Shown one piece after another: positions 1 through 6,239 of a DNA stretch of 7,848 nucleotides. Source of the DNA: Pseudomonadota bacterium (lineage in GTDB: Bacteria; Pseudomonadota; Alphaproteobacteria; Azospirillales; Azospirillaceae); NCBI GenBank assembly GCA_023412175.1, contig JAEYOB010000544.1:1-7848 (forward strand). Reading direction: 5' to 3'. The notes beneath the pieces are model-generated. The model saw only the letters and a list, made by a program, of their open reading frames with translations, did no database searches and was not told the DNA's origin. The stretch's first letter is position 1, and each line of letters opens with the position of its first letter. The position numbers and the translations under genes are program-made.

Positions 1-140
1 CCGCCGTACTTGGCCTTCCAGGTGTAGAAGGTGGCCTCGCTGATCCCATGCCGGCGGCACACGTCCGCCGTCTTCTGCCCAGCCTCCTGCTCCTTCAGGA
101 TGCCGATGATCTGCTCCTCGCTGAACCGGCTGCGTCTCAT
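1..140 (-). CDS. IS3-family transposase OrfA, N-terminal part (runs off window)
   Basis: Only the first 46 codons are present. The protein begins MRRSRFSEEQIIGILKEQEA and continues with a segment containing KTADVCRRHGIS and TFYTWKAKYGG. This is the classic helix-turn-helix start of IS3-family (IS407-like group) OrfA proteins, which recognise the terminal repeats of the element. The recognition helix lies around residues 24-42. The start at base 140 is preceded on the minus strand by a purine-rich stretch, GAGAGGAGACGG, that can serve as the ribosome site. The rest of orfA and the overlapping orfB would lie to the left. Nothing in the visible part is broken, so whether the element is active cannot be judged. 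Confidence 0.88.
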   Translation of the reverse strand, partial: MRRSRFSEEQIIGILKEQEAGQKTADVCRRHGISEATFYTWKAKYG

Positions 141-204
141 CCGTCCGTCTCCTCTCGATGACGGACTCTACCCAGTGCTGGAGGAATTTTCCGGTCTCAG
201 GTCA
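1..204 (-). mobile_element. IS3-family insertion sequence, left (orfA-proximal) end only
   Basis: The minus strand opens with a typical IS3-family end. Reading leftward from base 204, the sequence begins TGACCTGAGACCGG, a plausible terminal repeat with the TG start seen in this family. A short leader follows, and then an orfA start codon at base 140. The element runs off the left edge of the window, so orfB, the other terminal repeat and the target-site duplication cannot be seen. IS3-family members normally produce an OrfAB transposase by programmed frameshifting. The outer boundary at 204 is inferred from the TG...CA rule and could be off by a few bases. The insertion lies about 70 bases downstream of the tRNA remnant's terminator, so it probably sits in the chromosomal flank rather than in the integrated element. 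Confidence 0.75.
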
Positions 205-275
205 CGCCGCCTTTTCCTTCCGGGGCACCCACGTGCTCACCGGCAGCGCCCCAAGAAGCCATGTCGGCAAACAGC

Positions 276-308
276 AAAAAGCCCGCCGGGCCGATGGCCG
301 AGCGGGCT
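276..308 (-). terminator. Intrinsic terminator of the truncated initiator tRNA gene
   Basis: On the minus strand a GC-rich hairpin (arms 302-308 and 280-286, AGCCCGC pairing with GCGGGCT, plus an inner GGCC/GGCC stem) is followed by a run of five T residues at 276-280. It begins five bases after the CCA end of the tRNA remnant. This is the expected position for the native terminator of that tRNA gene, and its survival suggests that the left side is the original downstream flank. Confidence 0.8.
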
Positions 309-312
309 GATC

Positions 313-362
<50 letters not shown>

Positions 363-556
363 TGGGCATTTTTCGGCCAACCTACGGAAACCAGCCGTTT
401 TCCTGGTTTTTCAAGCACATCATCGCAAGATAGGGTGACACATCGTGTCACATTGCCCCTTCCAATGCCATCCGGATACCATCTCGGCACGGACACAGTA
501 CGGACACGAAGCCGGACTGGGTTCCTGGACGCGATGGAATACCGGAGGCGCGGCGG
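363..556 (+). promoter_or_regulatory. Integrase upstream region with hairpin, palindrome and direct repeats
   Basis: This gene-free stretch holds three local structures. The first is a 7-bp hairpin at 388-409 (AAACCAG / CTGGTTT, 8-base loop) trailed by T residues. The second is a perfect palindrome at 435-451 (GTGACAC-ATC-GTGTCAC), suitable as an operator for a dimeric repressor. The third is a direct repeat CGGACAC at 490-496 and 501-507, spaced by about one helical turn, suggestive of an integrase arm-type site or a second operator. A weak promoter could lie just left of the palindrome (TTTTTC at 407-412, GATAGG at 429-434, spacing 16), which would put the operator over the start point, but this match is poor. 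The integrase ribosome site GGAGG lies at 543-547. Confidence 0.45.
435..451. promoter_or_regulatory. Perfect 17-bp palindrome, candidate operator
   Basis: GTGACAC and GTGTCAC are perfect inverted repeats around the 3-base centre ATC. The site lies 105 bases upstream of the integrase start and just right of the attachment site. The short spacer and symmetric arms suit binding by a small HTH dimer; the AlpA-like protein at 5266 or an unseen repressor are possible partners. No function is proven. Confidence 0.45.
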
Positions 557-1792
557 ATGGCGGAGAGGATCACGGACAAGCTCGTCAAGCAACTGGAACC
601 TCCAGCGTCCGGCAACCGCATCGTCTACGACACCGAGGTGAAGGGCTTCGGTGTTCGGATCACCGCCGCCGAGGCGAAGGCGTTCATCCTGAATTACCGC
701 ATCGCCGGTCGCGAGCGGCGCATCACCATTGGCTCGTATCCGGACTGGTCCGTCACAGCCGCCCGCGAGGAAGCCAAGGACCTGAAGCGGCGGATCGACC
801 AAGGGCAAGACCCGCTGGGCAAGCGCATTGAGGAGCGCACCGCGCCGACTGTCCGCGATTTGTGGAAGGAATACGAAGCCAGGCACCTGCCCACCAAACG
901 CCCCCGCTCGGCCGCCGACGACCGCTCGATGTGGCAGACCTACATCCTGCCGAAGCTCGGCCCGGAGAAGGTCGCCAGCGTCACGCCCAAGGACGTGGAT
1001 GACCTGCATGCCTGGATCGGCGCCACCAAGCCGGTGCGTGCGAACCGGGTCGTCGAAGTTCTCCGCAAGGCCCTGAACCTGGCGGTCCGTTGGGGATGGC
1101 GCGAGGACAACCCGGCCGCCGGGGTCCGCCGGAACCACGAGGAGAAGCGCGAGCGCTATCTGTCCCCTGCCGAGATCACGCGTCTTGGCAAGGCGCTGGA
1201 CGCCCACCCCGAGAAGGCATCGTGCAATGCCATCCGTTTCCTGCTGCTGACCGGTGCGCGCAAGTCCGAGGCGCTGGGCGCCACCTGGGCGATGTTCGAC
1301 TTGGCGTCCGGCGTGTGGACCAAGCCCAGCGCCCATACCAAGCAGCAGCGTGTTCACCGTGTGCCACTGTCGTCCGTTGCTCTGGAACTTCTCCTCGCCA
1401 TCAGATCGGACAGCCCCGATCCCGTCTATGTCTTCCCGGGGCGCGTCGAGGGCCAGCCGCTCACCGACATCAAGCGAACCTGGGCCGCCGTGTGCGAAGC
1501 CGCCGGGCTGGCGGACATCCGTCTGCACGACCTGCGGCACACGTTCGCCAGCATCCTGGCTTCCAACCAGCAGTCGCTGCCGACCATCGGCGCCCTGCTC
1601 GGGCACACTCAGGCGCAGACCACCCACCGCTACTCCCACCTGCTGGACGACGCGATGCGGACGGCATCCGAGACGGTCGGCACGGCCGTCAACGGAACGA
1701 AGACCAAGCCTCGTAACCGGCGCTTCCGCGCGACCAGTGCGGGCGCGAGGTTGCGCGGCCGTCTTGAGGCACGCGCCCGCTCGTCCAGATGA
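557..1792 (+). CDS. int: Tyrosine-type site-specific integrase (P4/DUF4102 class)
   Basis: This 411-residue protein catalyses recombination between the element's att site and the chromosomal tRNA site. Residues about 1-95 form the arm-binding DUF4102-type domain (VYDTEVKGFGVRI, then RITIGSYPDWSVTAAREEAK). Residues about 97-185 are the SAM-like core-binding domain, and the catalytic domain follows from about residue 200. Visible catalytic residues are R235 in LTGARKSEAL, K262, H324 and R327 in HDLRHTF, H350 in LLGHTQ, and the nucleophile Y359 in HRYSHL. All are present, so the enzyme should be active. The start is supported by GGAGG nine bases upstream and by the family's usual N-terminus. The last 30 residues are a basic tail beyond the conserved fold. 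It lies next to the initiator-tRNA remnant, which is very probably its own target. It does not overlap the chosen start of the next gene. Confidence 0.95.
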   Translation: MAERITDKLVKQLEPPASGNRIVYDTEVKGFGVRITAAEAKAFILNYRIAGRERRITIGSYPDWSVTAAREEAKDLKRRIDQGQDPLGKRIEERTAPTVRDLWKEYEARHLPTKRPRSAADDRSMWQTYILPKLGPEKVASVTPKDVDDLHAWIGATKPVRANRVVEVLRKALNLAVRWGWREDNPAAGVRRNHEEKRERYLSPAEITRLGKALDAHPEKASCNAIRFLLLTGARKSEALGATWAMFDLASGVWTKPSAHTKQQRVHRVPLSSVALELLLAIRSDSPDPVYVFPGRVEGQPLTDIKRTWAAVCEAAGLADIRLHDLRHTFASILASNQQSLPTIGALLGHTQAQTTHRYSHLLDDAMRTASETVGTAVNGTKTKPRNRRFRATSAGARLRGRLEARARSSR

Positions 1793-1797
1793 GGAAA

Positions 1798-1832
1798 GCC
1801 CGGCGGGGCCTTTGGGACGGCTCCCGCCGGGC
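1798..1832 (+). terminator. Strong stem-loop after int (terminator-like, no T run)
   Basis: A perfect 10-bp inverted repeat, GCCCGGCGGG and CCCGCCGGGC, encloses a 15-base loop in which GCC/GGC can add three more pairs. It begins six bases after the integrase stop. There is no T tract after it, so it may be a poor intrinsic terminator, or an mRNA stability or pausing element. It also argues that the next gene starts at 1861 rather than at the ATG at 1789. Confidence 0.55.
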
Positions 1833-1860
1833 AGGACAACAACAACGACACGAGCCCGAC

Positions 1861-3951
1861 ATGTCGACCTCCTCCACGGGCGTCAACGCCCCGGTGGCCA
1901 CGCGCCGCTTCCGCGCCTTTGACGTCCCCGGCCTGACCAGGGTCGGTGTTCGCGGTGTTCCGGTGTTCCCCGACCTCGCCGAGGGTCAGGATGCCTGGAC
2001 AGCCCTGCGGGTGGTCGGCCGTCATCGTGCGGCCAAGCGCATCGTCCGGCGGGCCGACGACACCGGCCCCGAGGTGCAGCCGTACGACGCCGGTTGGCGC
2101 TTCGTGCCGTCATGCCGGGTCGTCAACCTGTCGCCCGAGGGACTGCTCGCCTTCGTCGAGGACGCCGGGCGTGATCCCCACACGCTGTATGTCCGGGGGA
2201 CGTTCCACGGTGGCGCCACTGATGCCTGGGGCTGCGTCCGGCGACTCAAGGCGCCCGAGCCCGGCTGGTCGGCGCATCTCGTGGACCGCGCGCACCGCGC
2301 GAACATGCTCGACCTGGACGGCATTGAACTCCCGAGTGAGCTGAACGGCTCCCTCCTGGAGAATGGACCCGAGGCGTTCACCCACGTTGCGGCCCGGCTG
2401 CCCTGGCTCTGGTCGCGGCTGTCGTACGTCGTGTCGGTCAGCAGCAGCGGCGGCATCGTCGCACCCCACCTTGCCAAGCTGCATCCCTGGGTGATCACGG
2501 ATCGCCCCGTGTCATCGCCGGAGTGGCGGCGCATCCTGACGGCCTTGCGCGTCGCCAGCGGCTTGGGCAAGGCGGTGGATGTGTCGGTCGCCGACGAAAT
2601 CCAGCCGCACTACCTGTCCGCGCCCGTCCTCACGGGGTTTGCCGACGACCCTGTCCGCCTGCGGCATTGGGTTCATCGGGGCGACGTGCCGGAGCTGCCG
2701 GTCACCGAAGCCCTGGCCTGGGCCGATGACGTGCTGACCGACGCCGGTGCCGTGGCGTTGCCGCTGCGGGAAGCCGCAGAACTGGCCCTTACAGCCGAAA
2801 ACCAAGGCGGGATGGAGGAAGAGGCAGCCCGGCCCGTCACCTGCCTTCAAAACGGCTCCTTGAGCCTTGGCGAGGCCATTGGGCCGGTCCCCTTCGGCAG
2901 CAATGCCGTCCGAAACCGATACCAAGCCATTCTGGATGACACGGTCCGCATCCGGATGATGCTGTGGGGCGACGCTCCCATCCCCCGCGGCTCGCGCACG
3001 CCGATGCTGTTCGCCGCGCTCCTGTGCGCCGCCAACCTCGATCCCGAGCGGTACATGACCGGCCGCGACGAGGCCGCTCGCCGTCTCGGCATCGATCCCG
3101 TTCAGCGGCGTCGCTGGATCGACCAAGTCGATGTCGCCATCCGCAACCGGGTGGCGCGTCATCTCGCCGGGGAACGGGTCGACTACCGCGGCCAGGAGCG
3201 TTCGCCGATCTATGGGCCGTCCGACCGGTGGTTCATCGGCTGGTTTGCGCGCATCGGGCTGACGGCTGGGATACGGCGTATGCTCGATCAGCTGGCCGAC
3301 GAGTCGACCAAGCGTGGCCGTCGCCGCTGGCGTCGTGGCGCCCGGCCGCTGGCTACCGCCCGAGCCGCCCGCCGCATCCAGGCCGCCGAGCGGACAGCCA
3401 GGGTGATGGAGTTGAGCGCCCTGGGGATGTCGGTCCGCCAGATTGCCGCCGCGGTCGGGTTGTCGCCCGACTACGTGAAGGTCATCCGAAGGAAGCACAG
3501 GGGGGGTGTTATGGAGTGTCCGCCCTCTGAGATTACTAGACGAGGAGAGGAGGAGACGCTGTCAGGGAAGGGAGAGTCTAGCCTTCCCCTCTGTGTACCG
3601 CGCGCGAACGAGACGGCCCCTGCCACGTCCGATGCGCCCCCGGTGGGCACCGACACGTCGGTGACCGCGACGCCCGCCGCCCTGGTCGACGAGCTGCTGG
3701 AAGGGTGGGCGGTGGCCGCCATCCTCGACCCGAACGACGATCACCCTGTCGACGACTTCCTCAGCCAACTCCCTGCGGTGGACCGCACACACCGCCGTCA
3801 GCCCGGAGATCCCGGTTGGCGGCCGTCCGCCAGGCTGCGCGCCGTGCTGCCACCGGACATCGCCGAGTCGCTGGATGCCGAAGCCCGGCAGCACTGGCGT
3901 GGCAGGAAACGCCAGAAAGGGCCTTCTGGAGGGAAAAGCGGAGCGGAATGA
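1861..3951 (+). CDS. AEP-type primase / replication initiator with C-terminal HTH
   Basis: This 696-residue protein probably starts replication of the excised element. The N-terminal 260 residues fit the archaeo-eukaryotic primase fold of mobile elements. An acidic motif MLDLDG (D151, D153) is followed by an SSSGG segment and H203 or H208, by the ITDRPVSSPEW stretch, and by a third motif around D240-D245 leading into IQPHYLSAPVL, a pattern common in plasmid and satellite primases. Residues about 350-480 form an unrecognised helical region. A helix-turn-helix (VMELSALGMSVRQIAAAVGL, residues 515-534, then SPDYVKVIRRKH) follows a very basic stretch. Residues 547-610 look like a linker with atypical codons. 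No helicase Walker motifs are seen. An in-frame ATG at 1789 overlaps the int stop and would add 24 residues, but those cover the stem-loop and have no ribosome site. The 1861 start also has only a weak one. The assignment is from motifs, not alignment. Confidence 0.7.
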   Translation: MSTSSTGVNAPVATRRFRAFDVPGLTRVGVRGVPVFPDLAEGQDAWTALRVVGRHRAAKRIVRRADDTGPEVQPYDAGWRFVPSCRVVNLSPEGLLAFVEDAGRDPHTLYVRGTFHGGATDAWGCVRRLKAPEPGWSAHLVDRAHRANMLDLDGIELPSELNGSLLENGPEAFTHVAARLPWLWSRLSYVVSVSSSGGIVAPHLAKLHPWVITDRPVSSPEWRRILTALRVASGLGKAVDVSVADEIQPHYLSAPVLTGFADDPVRLRHWVHRGDVPELPVTEALAWADDVLTDAGAVALPLREAAELALTAENQGGMEEEAARPVTCLQNGSLSLGEAIGPVPFGSNAVRNRYQAILDDTVRIRMMLWGDAPIPRGSRTPMLFAALLCAANLDPERYMTGRDEAARRLGIDPVQRRRWIDQVDVAIRNRVARHLAGERVDYRGQERSPIYGPSDRWFIGWFARIGLTAGIRRMLDQLADESTKRGRRRWRRGARPLATARAARRIQAAERTARVMELSALGMSVRQIAAAVGLSPDYVKVIRRKHRGGVMECPPSEITRRGEEETLSGKGESSLPLCVPRANETAPATSDAPPVGTDTSVTATPAALVDELLEGWAVAAILDPNDDHPVDDFLSQLPAVDRTHRRQPGDPGWRPSARLRAVLPPDIAESLDAEARQHWRGRKRQKGPSGGKSGAE
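1945..1968 (+). repeat. Three copies of heptamer GGTGTTC (iteron-like)
   Basis: GGTGTTC occurs at 1945-1951, 1954-1960 and 1962-1968, within the 5' part of the primase gene where it encodes VGVRGVPVF. The same heptamer in inverted orientation (GAACACC) is clustered three times at 4067-4099, just after the gene. Codon constraints could explain one cluster but less easily both. This is a candidate set of initiator binding sites. Confidence 0.4.
3496..3595. repeat. Near-perfect inverted repeat bounding an atypical 100-bp segment
   Basis: CACAGGGGGG (3496-3505) and CCCCTCTGTG (3586-3595) are inverted repeats with one mismatch. Between them the coding sequence becomes purine-rich and uses codons rare in the rest of the gene (ATT, ACT, AGA, GGA, TCT, CTT). 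It also holds a nested 7-bp hairpin GGGAAGG / CCTTCCC (3565-3571 and 3582-3588) and a G7 run (3500-3506). The reading frame stays open. It may be a small inserted element or a conserved DNA or RNA signal inside the gene. Confidence 0.4.
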
Positions 3952-4021
3952 GGAAACACCCGTCCCGGCCGTCAACGTGGCTCCAGATGGCCTGGAAATC
4001 GATCCTCGGGCCGTCGCCGAA

Positions 4022-4124
4022 GCCAGCCCTCGCTGGCACCGCCACCCGGTCCGCTTCGGCCGGGATGAACACCGGGAACACCCTCCACACCGGAACACCG
4101 ACGCAGGGCAACATCGCCCTGCGT
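4022..4124. other. Candidate replication origin: hairpins plus heptamer cluster
   Basis: The 261-base gap after the primase gene holds a 6-bp hairpin at 4022-4037 (GCCAGC / GCTGGC, 4-base loop). Next come three GAACACC heptamers at 4067-4073, 4076-4082 and 4093-4099. A perfect 9-bp hairpin lies at 4101-4124 (ACGCAGGGC / GCCCTGCGT, 6-base loop). Repeats and hairpins beside an initiator gene are typical of plasmid or satellite origins, but the stretch is not AT-rich. The last hairpin could instead be a terminator without a T tract. I see no convincing gene here: frames that stay open give low-complexity, arginine- or proline-rich products. Confidence 0.35.
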
Positions 4125-4212
4125 GCTTCCGTCGCATCGGGTTCAGGCCGCGGCGACGGTATGCCCCTGGCAAGCCGCACGGGGATGCGGCCTCCACAGC
4201 CAGGAGGAACCG

Positions 4213-5151
4213 ATGCCGGACATCAAGCTGAGGGACGACTGCACCCTGACCGGGTACAGCATGAGGACGCATATCTGGTCGGCAATGTTCTTCCCTGGTC
4301 GGCAGCACGCCGCAAGGCGGGAACTCTTTTGGCAAGCCCAGCTACGGAGCCTTCTCGTTGCCGATCTCCACGATCGCTTCGTGCGTGGGGCGGGAGAGAT
4401 CGCTATAACCCGTCAGCAATTCGAAACGCTTCTGACCGTCCCCTCACCGGCAGCGCTGCTCAAAGCGAGGGAGGAAACGACCATTCGCCGAGCGGGCTTC
4501 CTCGCTGCCAATTGCCTCAGGTTCATGATGGCAGCCACTCTGGCCTGCAAAACCTCACCAGAGCATGCTTGGCTTTTGCAAGTAAACGCATGGAAGGCAT
4601 ACCTGCTGACCGTCCCCTTCAAGACAGCTCGGAACGATGAGGAGGGGCCACTTGCAGCCATCCTCAAAGATACGCCACCCCAATACCGGCAATTGATCGC
4701 AATCCGCCGCGACTTCCTTGCTGTGGCGCACTTCTGGGCGGCCCGGTACAACGATGACGGCACCGGCACGGAGCCCGAAACGCAAGAGCAGTTTGAAGAT
4801 TTTCTGGCGCGCGCCGAAGGCTATCGCCTGCTCGCAGAGGAACTGGGCGTCTACACGGTCGCGTGGCAAGGGGAAAGCCCAATCGCCCCGATCCGTATCA
4901 TCACCGAGGTCGATATGCAGGAACTTATCGGTCAACGCCGAGACTCCGATGACATCCCTCGCTCTACCCGCAAGGTAAAGTGGGGCGGCCGAGACGTTGA
5001 ACTTCCAGCCATTCACGTGGACGACTCGACCCCGGTACCGACTGGCCGCACCTGGACCGAAACGGCATTCAAGCTGACACCGATCCGCCCACGAATCGAG
5101 CCGCTGCCCGAGGGCATCATTGCCGAGGTGGCAAAGACGTTCCGAAGATAG
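4213..5151 (+). CDS. Uncharacterised 312-residue protein, lower GC than neighbours
   Basis: I do not recognise this family. The start at 4213 is chosen over an upstream in-frame ATG at 4123 because AGGAGG lies at 4202-4207, five bases ahead, and because the upstream part overlaps the hairpin region. The first 180 residues look mainly helical (HAARRELFWQAQLRSLLVADLHDRF; FLAANCLRFMMAATLA; QYRQLIAIRRDFLAVAHFWAARY). An acidic segment follows (residues 181-200, DDGTGTEPETQEQFEDF), and the last 90 residues are more strand- and proline-rich. There is no signal peptide, and no convincing membrane segment, although residues 95-112 are hydrophobic. It is cytoplasmic by inference. Two 60-base blocks I counted are 58% G+C against 67-68% in neighbouring genes, with more A/T-ending codons. 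This suggests separate acquisition as cargo between the primase and the AlpA-like gene. A defence or phage-interaction role is possible but unsupported. Confidence 0.82.
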   Translation: MPDIKLRDDCTLTGYSMRTHIWSAMFFPGRQHAARRELFWQAQLRSLLVADLHDRFVRGAGEIAITRQQFETLLTVPSPAALLKAREETTIRRAGFLAANCLRFMMAATLACKTSPEHAWLLQVNAWKAYLLTVPFKTARNDEEGPLAAILKDTPPQYRQLIAIRRDFLAVAHFWAARYNDDGTGTEPETQEQFEDFLARAEGYRLLAEELGVYTVAWQGESPIAPIRIITEVDMQELIGQRRDSDDIPRSTRKVKWGGRDVELPAIHVDDSTPVPTGRTWTETAFKLTPIRPRIEPLPEGIIAEVAKTFRR

Positions 5152-5265
5152 CACTGCGCTCGCATTTCCGTTTATGGCGGGCGTGCAATCTGTTGATAGG
5201 GTCTCCTGGGTAATCGCGTCTTCTGTTTCGATGGCTCCCGTCAGCAACAACGACGGAGGCACCTG

Positions 5266-5529
5266 ATGACGAAGAAGACGCGGTCCACCAGCGAGCACAG
5301 CTCGGAAGCGACGCCGGGCATCTCCGACCTGAACGGCTACATGACCGAAAAGGCGTTTGCCGAGCTGCTCGGGGTTTCCTGCCGGACGGTCAAACGCTGG
5401 CACGCCGCCCGGCGCGGGCCGCCGCGCTGCAAGATCGGCAACACCATCCGCTACCGCCTCGACGCCGTCAACGCCTGGCTGGCGTCGCTTGAGGAGCGTC
5501 CCGTCGTCCGCGCCTCGGGCCGCCACTGA
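5266..5529 (+). CDS. AlpA/excisionase-like HTH DNA-binding protein
   Basis: This 87-residue protein has a single winged helix-turn-helix of the MerR/HTH_17 type: YMTEKAFAELLGVSCRTVKRW (residues 25-45), then GPPRCKIGNTIRYRLDAVNAWLAS. The sequence GNTIRYRLDAVNAWL is the usual wing and last helix of the family. Small proteins of this kind act as excisionases or as transcriptional activators of integrase genes (AlpA in P4-type satellites), so it is the likely partner of the integrase at 557. The first 22 residues are a polar tail. GGAGG at 5255-5259, six bases upstream, fixes the start. The 114-base gap before it, cut off from the previous gene, may hold its own promoter; TTGATA at 5193-5198 is a possible -35 box but no good -10 box follows. 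A strong hairpin lies downstream. Confidence 0.85.
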   Translation: MTKKTRSTSEHSSEATPGISDLNGYMTEKAFAELLGVSCRTVKRWHAARRGPPRCKIGNTIRYRLDAVNAWLASLEERPVVRASGRH

Positions 5530-5557
5530 TCCCCTGACCCAACTGCGAGACCGCTGA

Positions 5558-5579
5558 CCGGCCCCCCCCCTGGGGCCGG
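5558..5579 (+). terminator. GC-rich hairpin after the AlpA-like gene
   Basis: CCGGCCCC (5558-5565) and GGGGCCGG (5572-5579) are perfect 8-bp arms around a six-base loop. The left arm and loop include a run of nine C residues (5562-5570). It stands 28 bases after the stop codon and 24 bases before the next ribosome site. There is no T tract, so it may end, slow or process the transcript. The C9 run is also a likely spot for length variation or sequencing error. Confidence 0.55.
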
Positions 5580-5613
5580 GCGGACCCGCTCATCCAACCG
5601 ACAAGGAGCACCG

Positions 5614-6111
5614 ATGAAGAACCGCACGGGCAACCGTGGCGGCCGCGGGGGCGGCTGCCTGAACACCAGGACCGGGACCACCGGCCAATCCCACCGCCAT
5701 GGGAGCTCCATGGCGACGTCCATGCTTCGTATCTACGTGACGTGCCGGGAAGCCCAGGCGGGCTTTTCCGTAGCGGTGGCGGACATTCCGTCCCGCGTGA
5801 CGAGCGTGGAGCAGACCATCCAACGCCTCGGCAGCACCGAGGATGCGGCGCGCGGCGTAAAGGACACCCTCGCGATCACGCTTCTGTGCAACCGTCACAT
5901 GGATGCCCGGTCGCGCTGGGATCAGACGGTGACGTCCCTCGCCCTGTGGCTGCTGATGAACGGCCCTCACTGGCCGCTGGTGGCGAGTGGCGCCTATGCG
6001 CGCTGCTGGATCGAACTCGTGCTTCCGGAGCCGCAGCAGCACGACATCCAGCTGCGCTTCCACGGTGAGCCCGCCGATCCGTCCGGCGCATCCGAGAACA
6101 CAGTGCACTGA
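5614..6111 (+). CDS. Accessory protein, first of a divergent paralogous pair
   Basis: The family is not one I can name. The start at 5614 is set by AAGGAG at 5603-5608 with a five-base spacer. The 165-residue product has a basic, glycine-rich tail (residues 1-35, with NRGGRGGG), and then a compact domain from about residue 38 to 152. Its most marked stretch is LALWLLMNGPHWPLVASGAY (residues 109-128). The product of the second downstream gene boundary, at 6240, has MAVWLALTGPQGPQVASGG in the equivalent place (W112/W141, GP 117-118/146-147, VASG 123-126/152-155). Both then run into a similar end (HDIQLRF versus SDMNFRF). The two genes therefore look like an old duplication. In-frame ATG codons at 5710 and 5722 could give a product without the tail, but they lack a ribosome site as good as the first. 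No signal peptide; the hydrophobic stretch is too short and polar-flanked for a clear membrane span. Confidence 0.8.
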   Translation: MKNRTGNRGGRGGGCLNTRTGTTGQSHRHGSSMATSMLRIYVTCREAQAGFSVAVADIPSRVTSVEQTIQRLGSTEDAARGVKDTLAITLLCNRHMDARSRWDQTVTSLALWLLMNGPHWPLVASGAYARCWIELVLPEPQQHDIQLRFHGEPADPSGASENTVH

Positions 6112-6129
6112 TCGGCGCCGCGCCGGACG

Positions 6130-6170
6130 GAGGCACCTGCAAACAACAGTGAGGCAGATGTCGGTGCCTC
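6130..6170 (+). ncRNA. Leader hairpin, copy 1 of a conserved-loop element
   Basis: GAGGCACC (6130-6137) and GGTGCCTC (6163-6170) form a perfect 8-bp stem around a 25-base loop. The loop begins with TGCAAACAACAGTGAGGCAG (6138-6157). The same 20-mer with one change recurs at 6935-6954, again in the loop of a different hairpin. It lies in the gap between the paralogous genes. It could be a protein- or RNA-recognition element in the mRNA; I call it a structured leader only. Confidence 0.4.
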
Positions 6171-6195
6171 GATCCGGTGCTCTCATCCCCAGGCG

Positions 6196-6216
6196 AGGGC
6201 GGCACCGTGCCGCCCT
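6196..6216. promoter_or_regulatory. Perfect 21-bp palindrome upstream of the 6240 gene
   Basis: AGGGCGGCAC and GTGCCGCCCT are perfect 10-base arms around a single central C, 12 bases before the ribosome site AAGGAG (6228-6233). As DNA it suits a dimeric repressor. As RNA it folds into an 8-9 bp hairpin just ahead of the ribosome site and could affect translation. The sequence does not decide between these. Confidence 0.5.
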
Positions 6217-6239
6217 GCACACCAACCAAGGAGATCGCA

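Noticed and set aside
1789..1860. Upstream start of the primase at the ATGA overlap with int
   Set aside because: The extra 24 codons sit on a perfect 10-bp stem-loop and have no ribosome site. Kept as an alternative only.
2512..3498. Minus-strand open frame of 328 residues opposite the primase gene
   Set aside because: No family features, glycine/arginine/proline-rich, and fully antisense to a motif-bearing gene.
3875..4231. Rightward 118-residue frame overlapping the primase end
   Set aside because: No ribosome site, no recognisable motif, and an arginine/histidine-rich product typical of a shadow frame, although its stretch over 3952-4080 has reasonable codon use.
3948..4640. Rightward frame starting at an ATG that overlaps the primase stop
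   Set aside because: The ATGA overlap and high third-position G+C are tempting, but the product is low-complexity (repeats of T, G, P, S), and it runs through the hairpin region and over the first part of the 4213 gene, which has a far better ribosome site and protein-like sequence.
4555..5526. Minus-strand open frame of 323 residues spanning the orphan and AlpA-like genes
   Set aside because: It covers two independent genes and the promoter gap between them on the other strand; the AlpA-like frame is clearly real.
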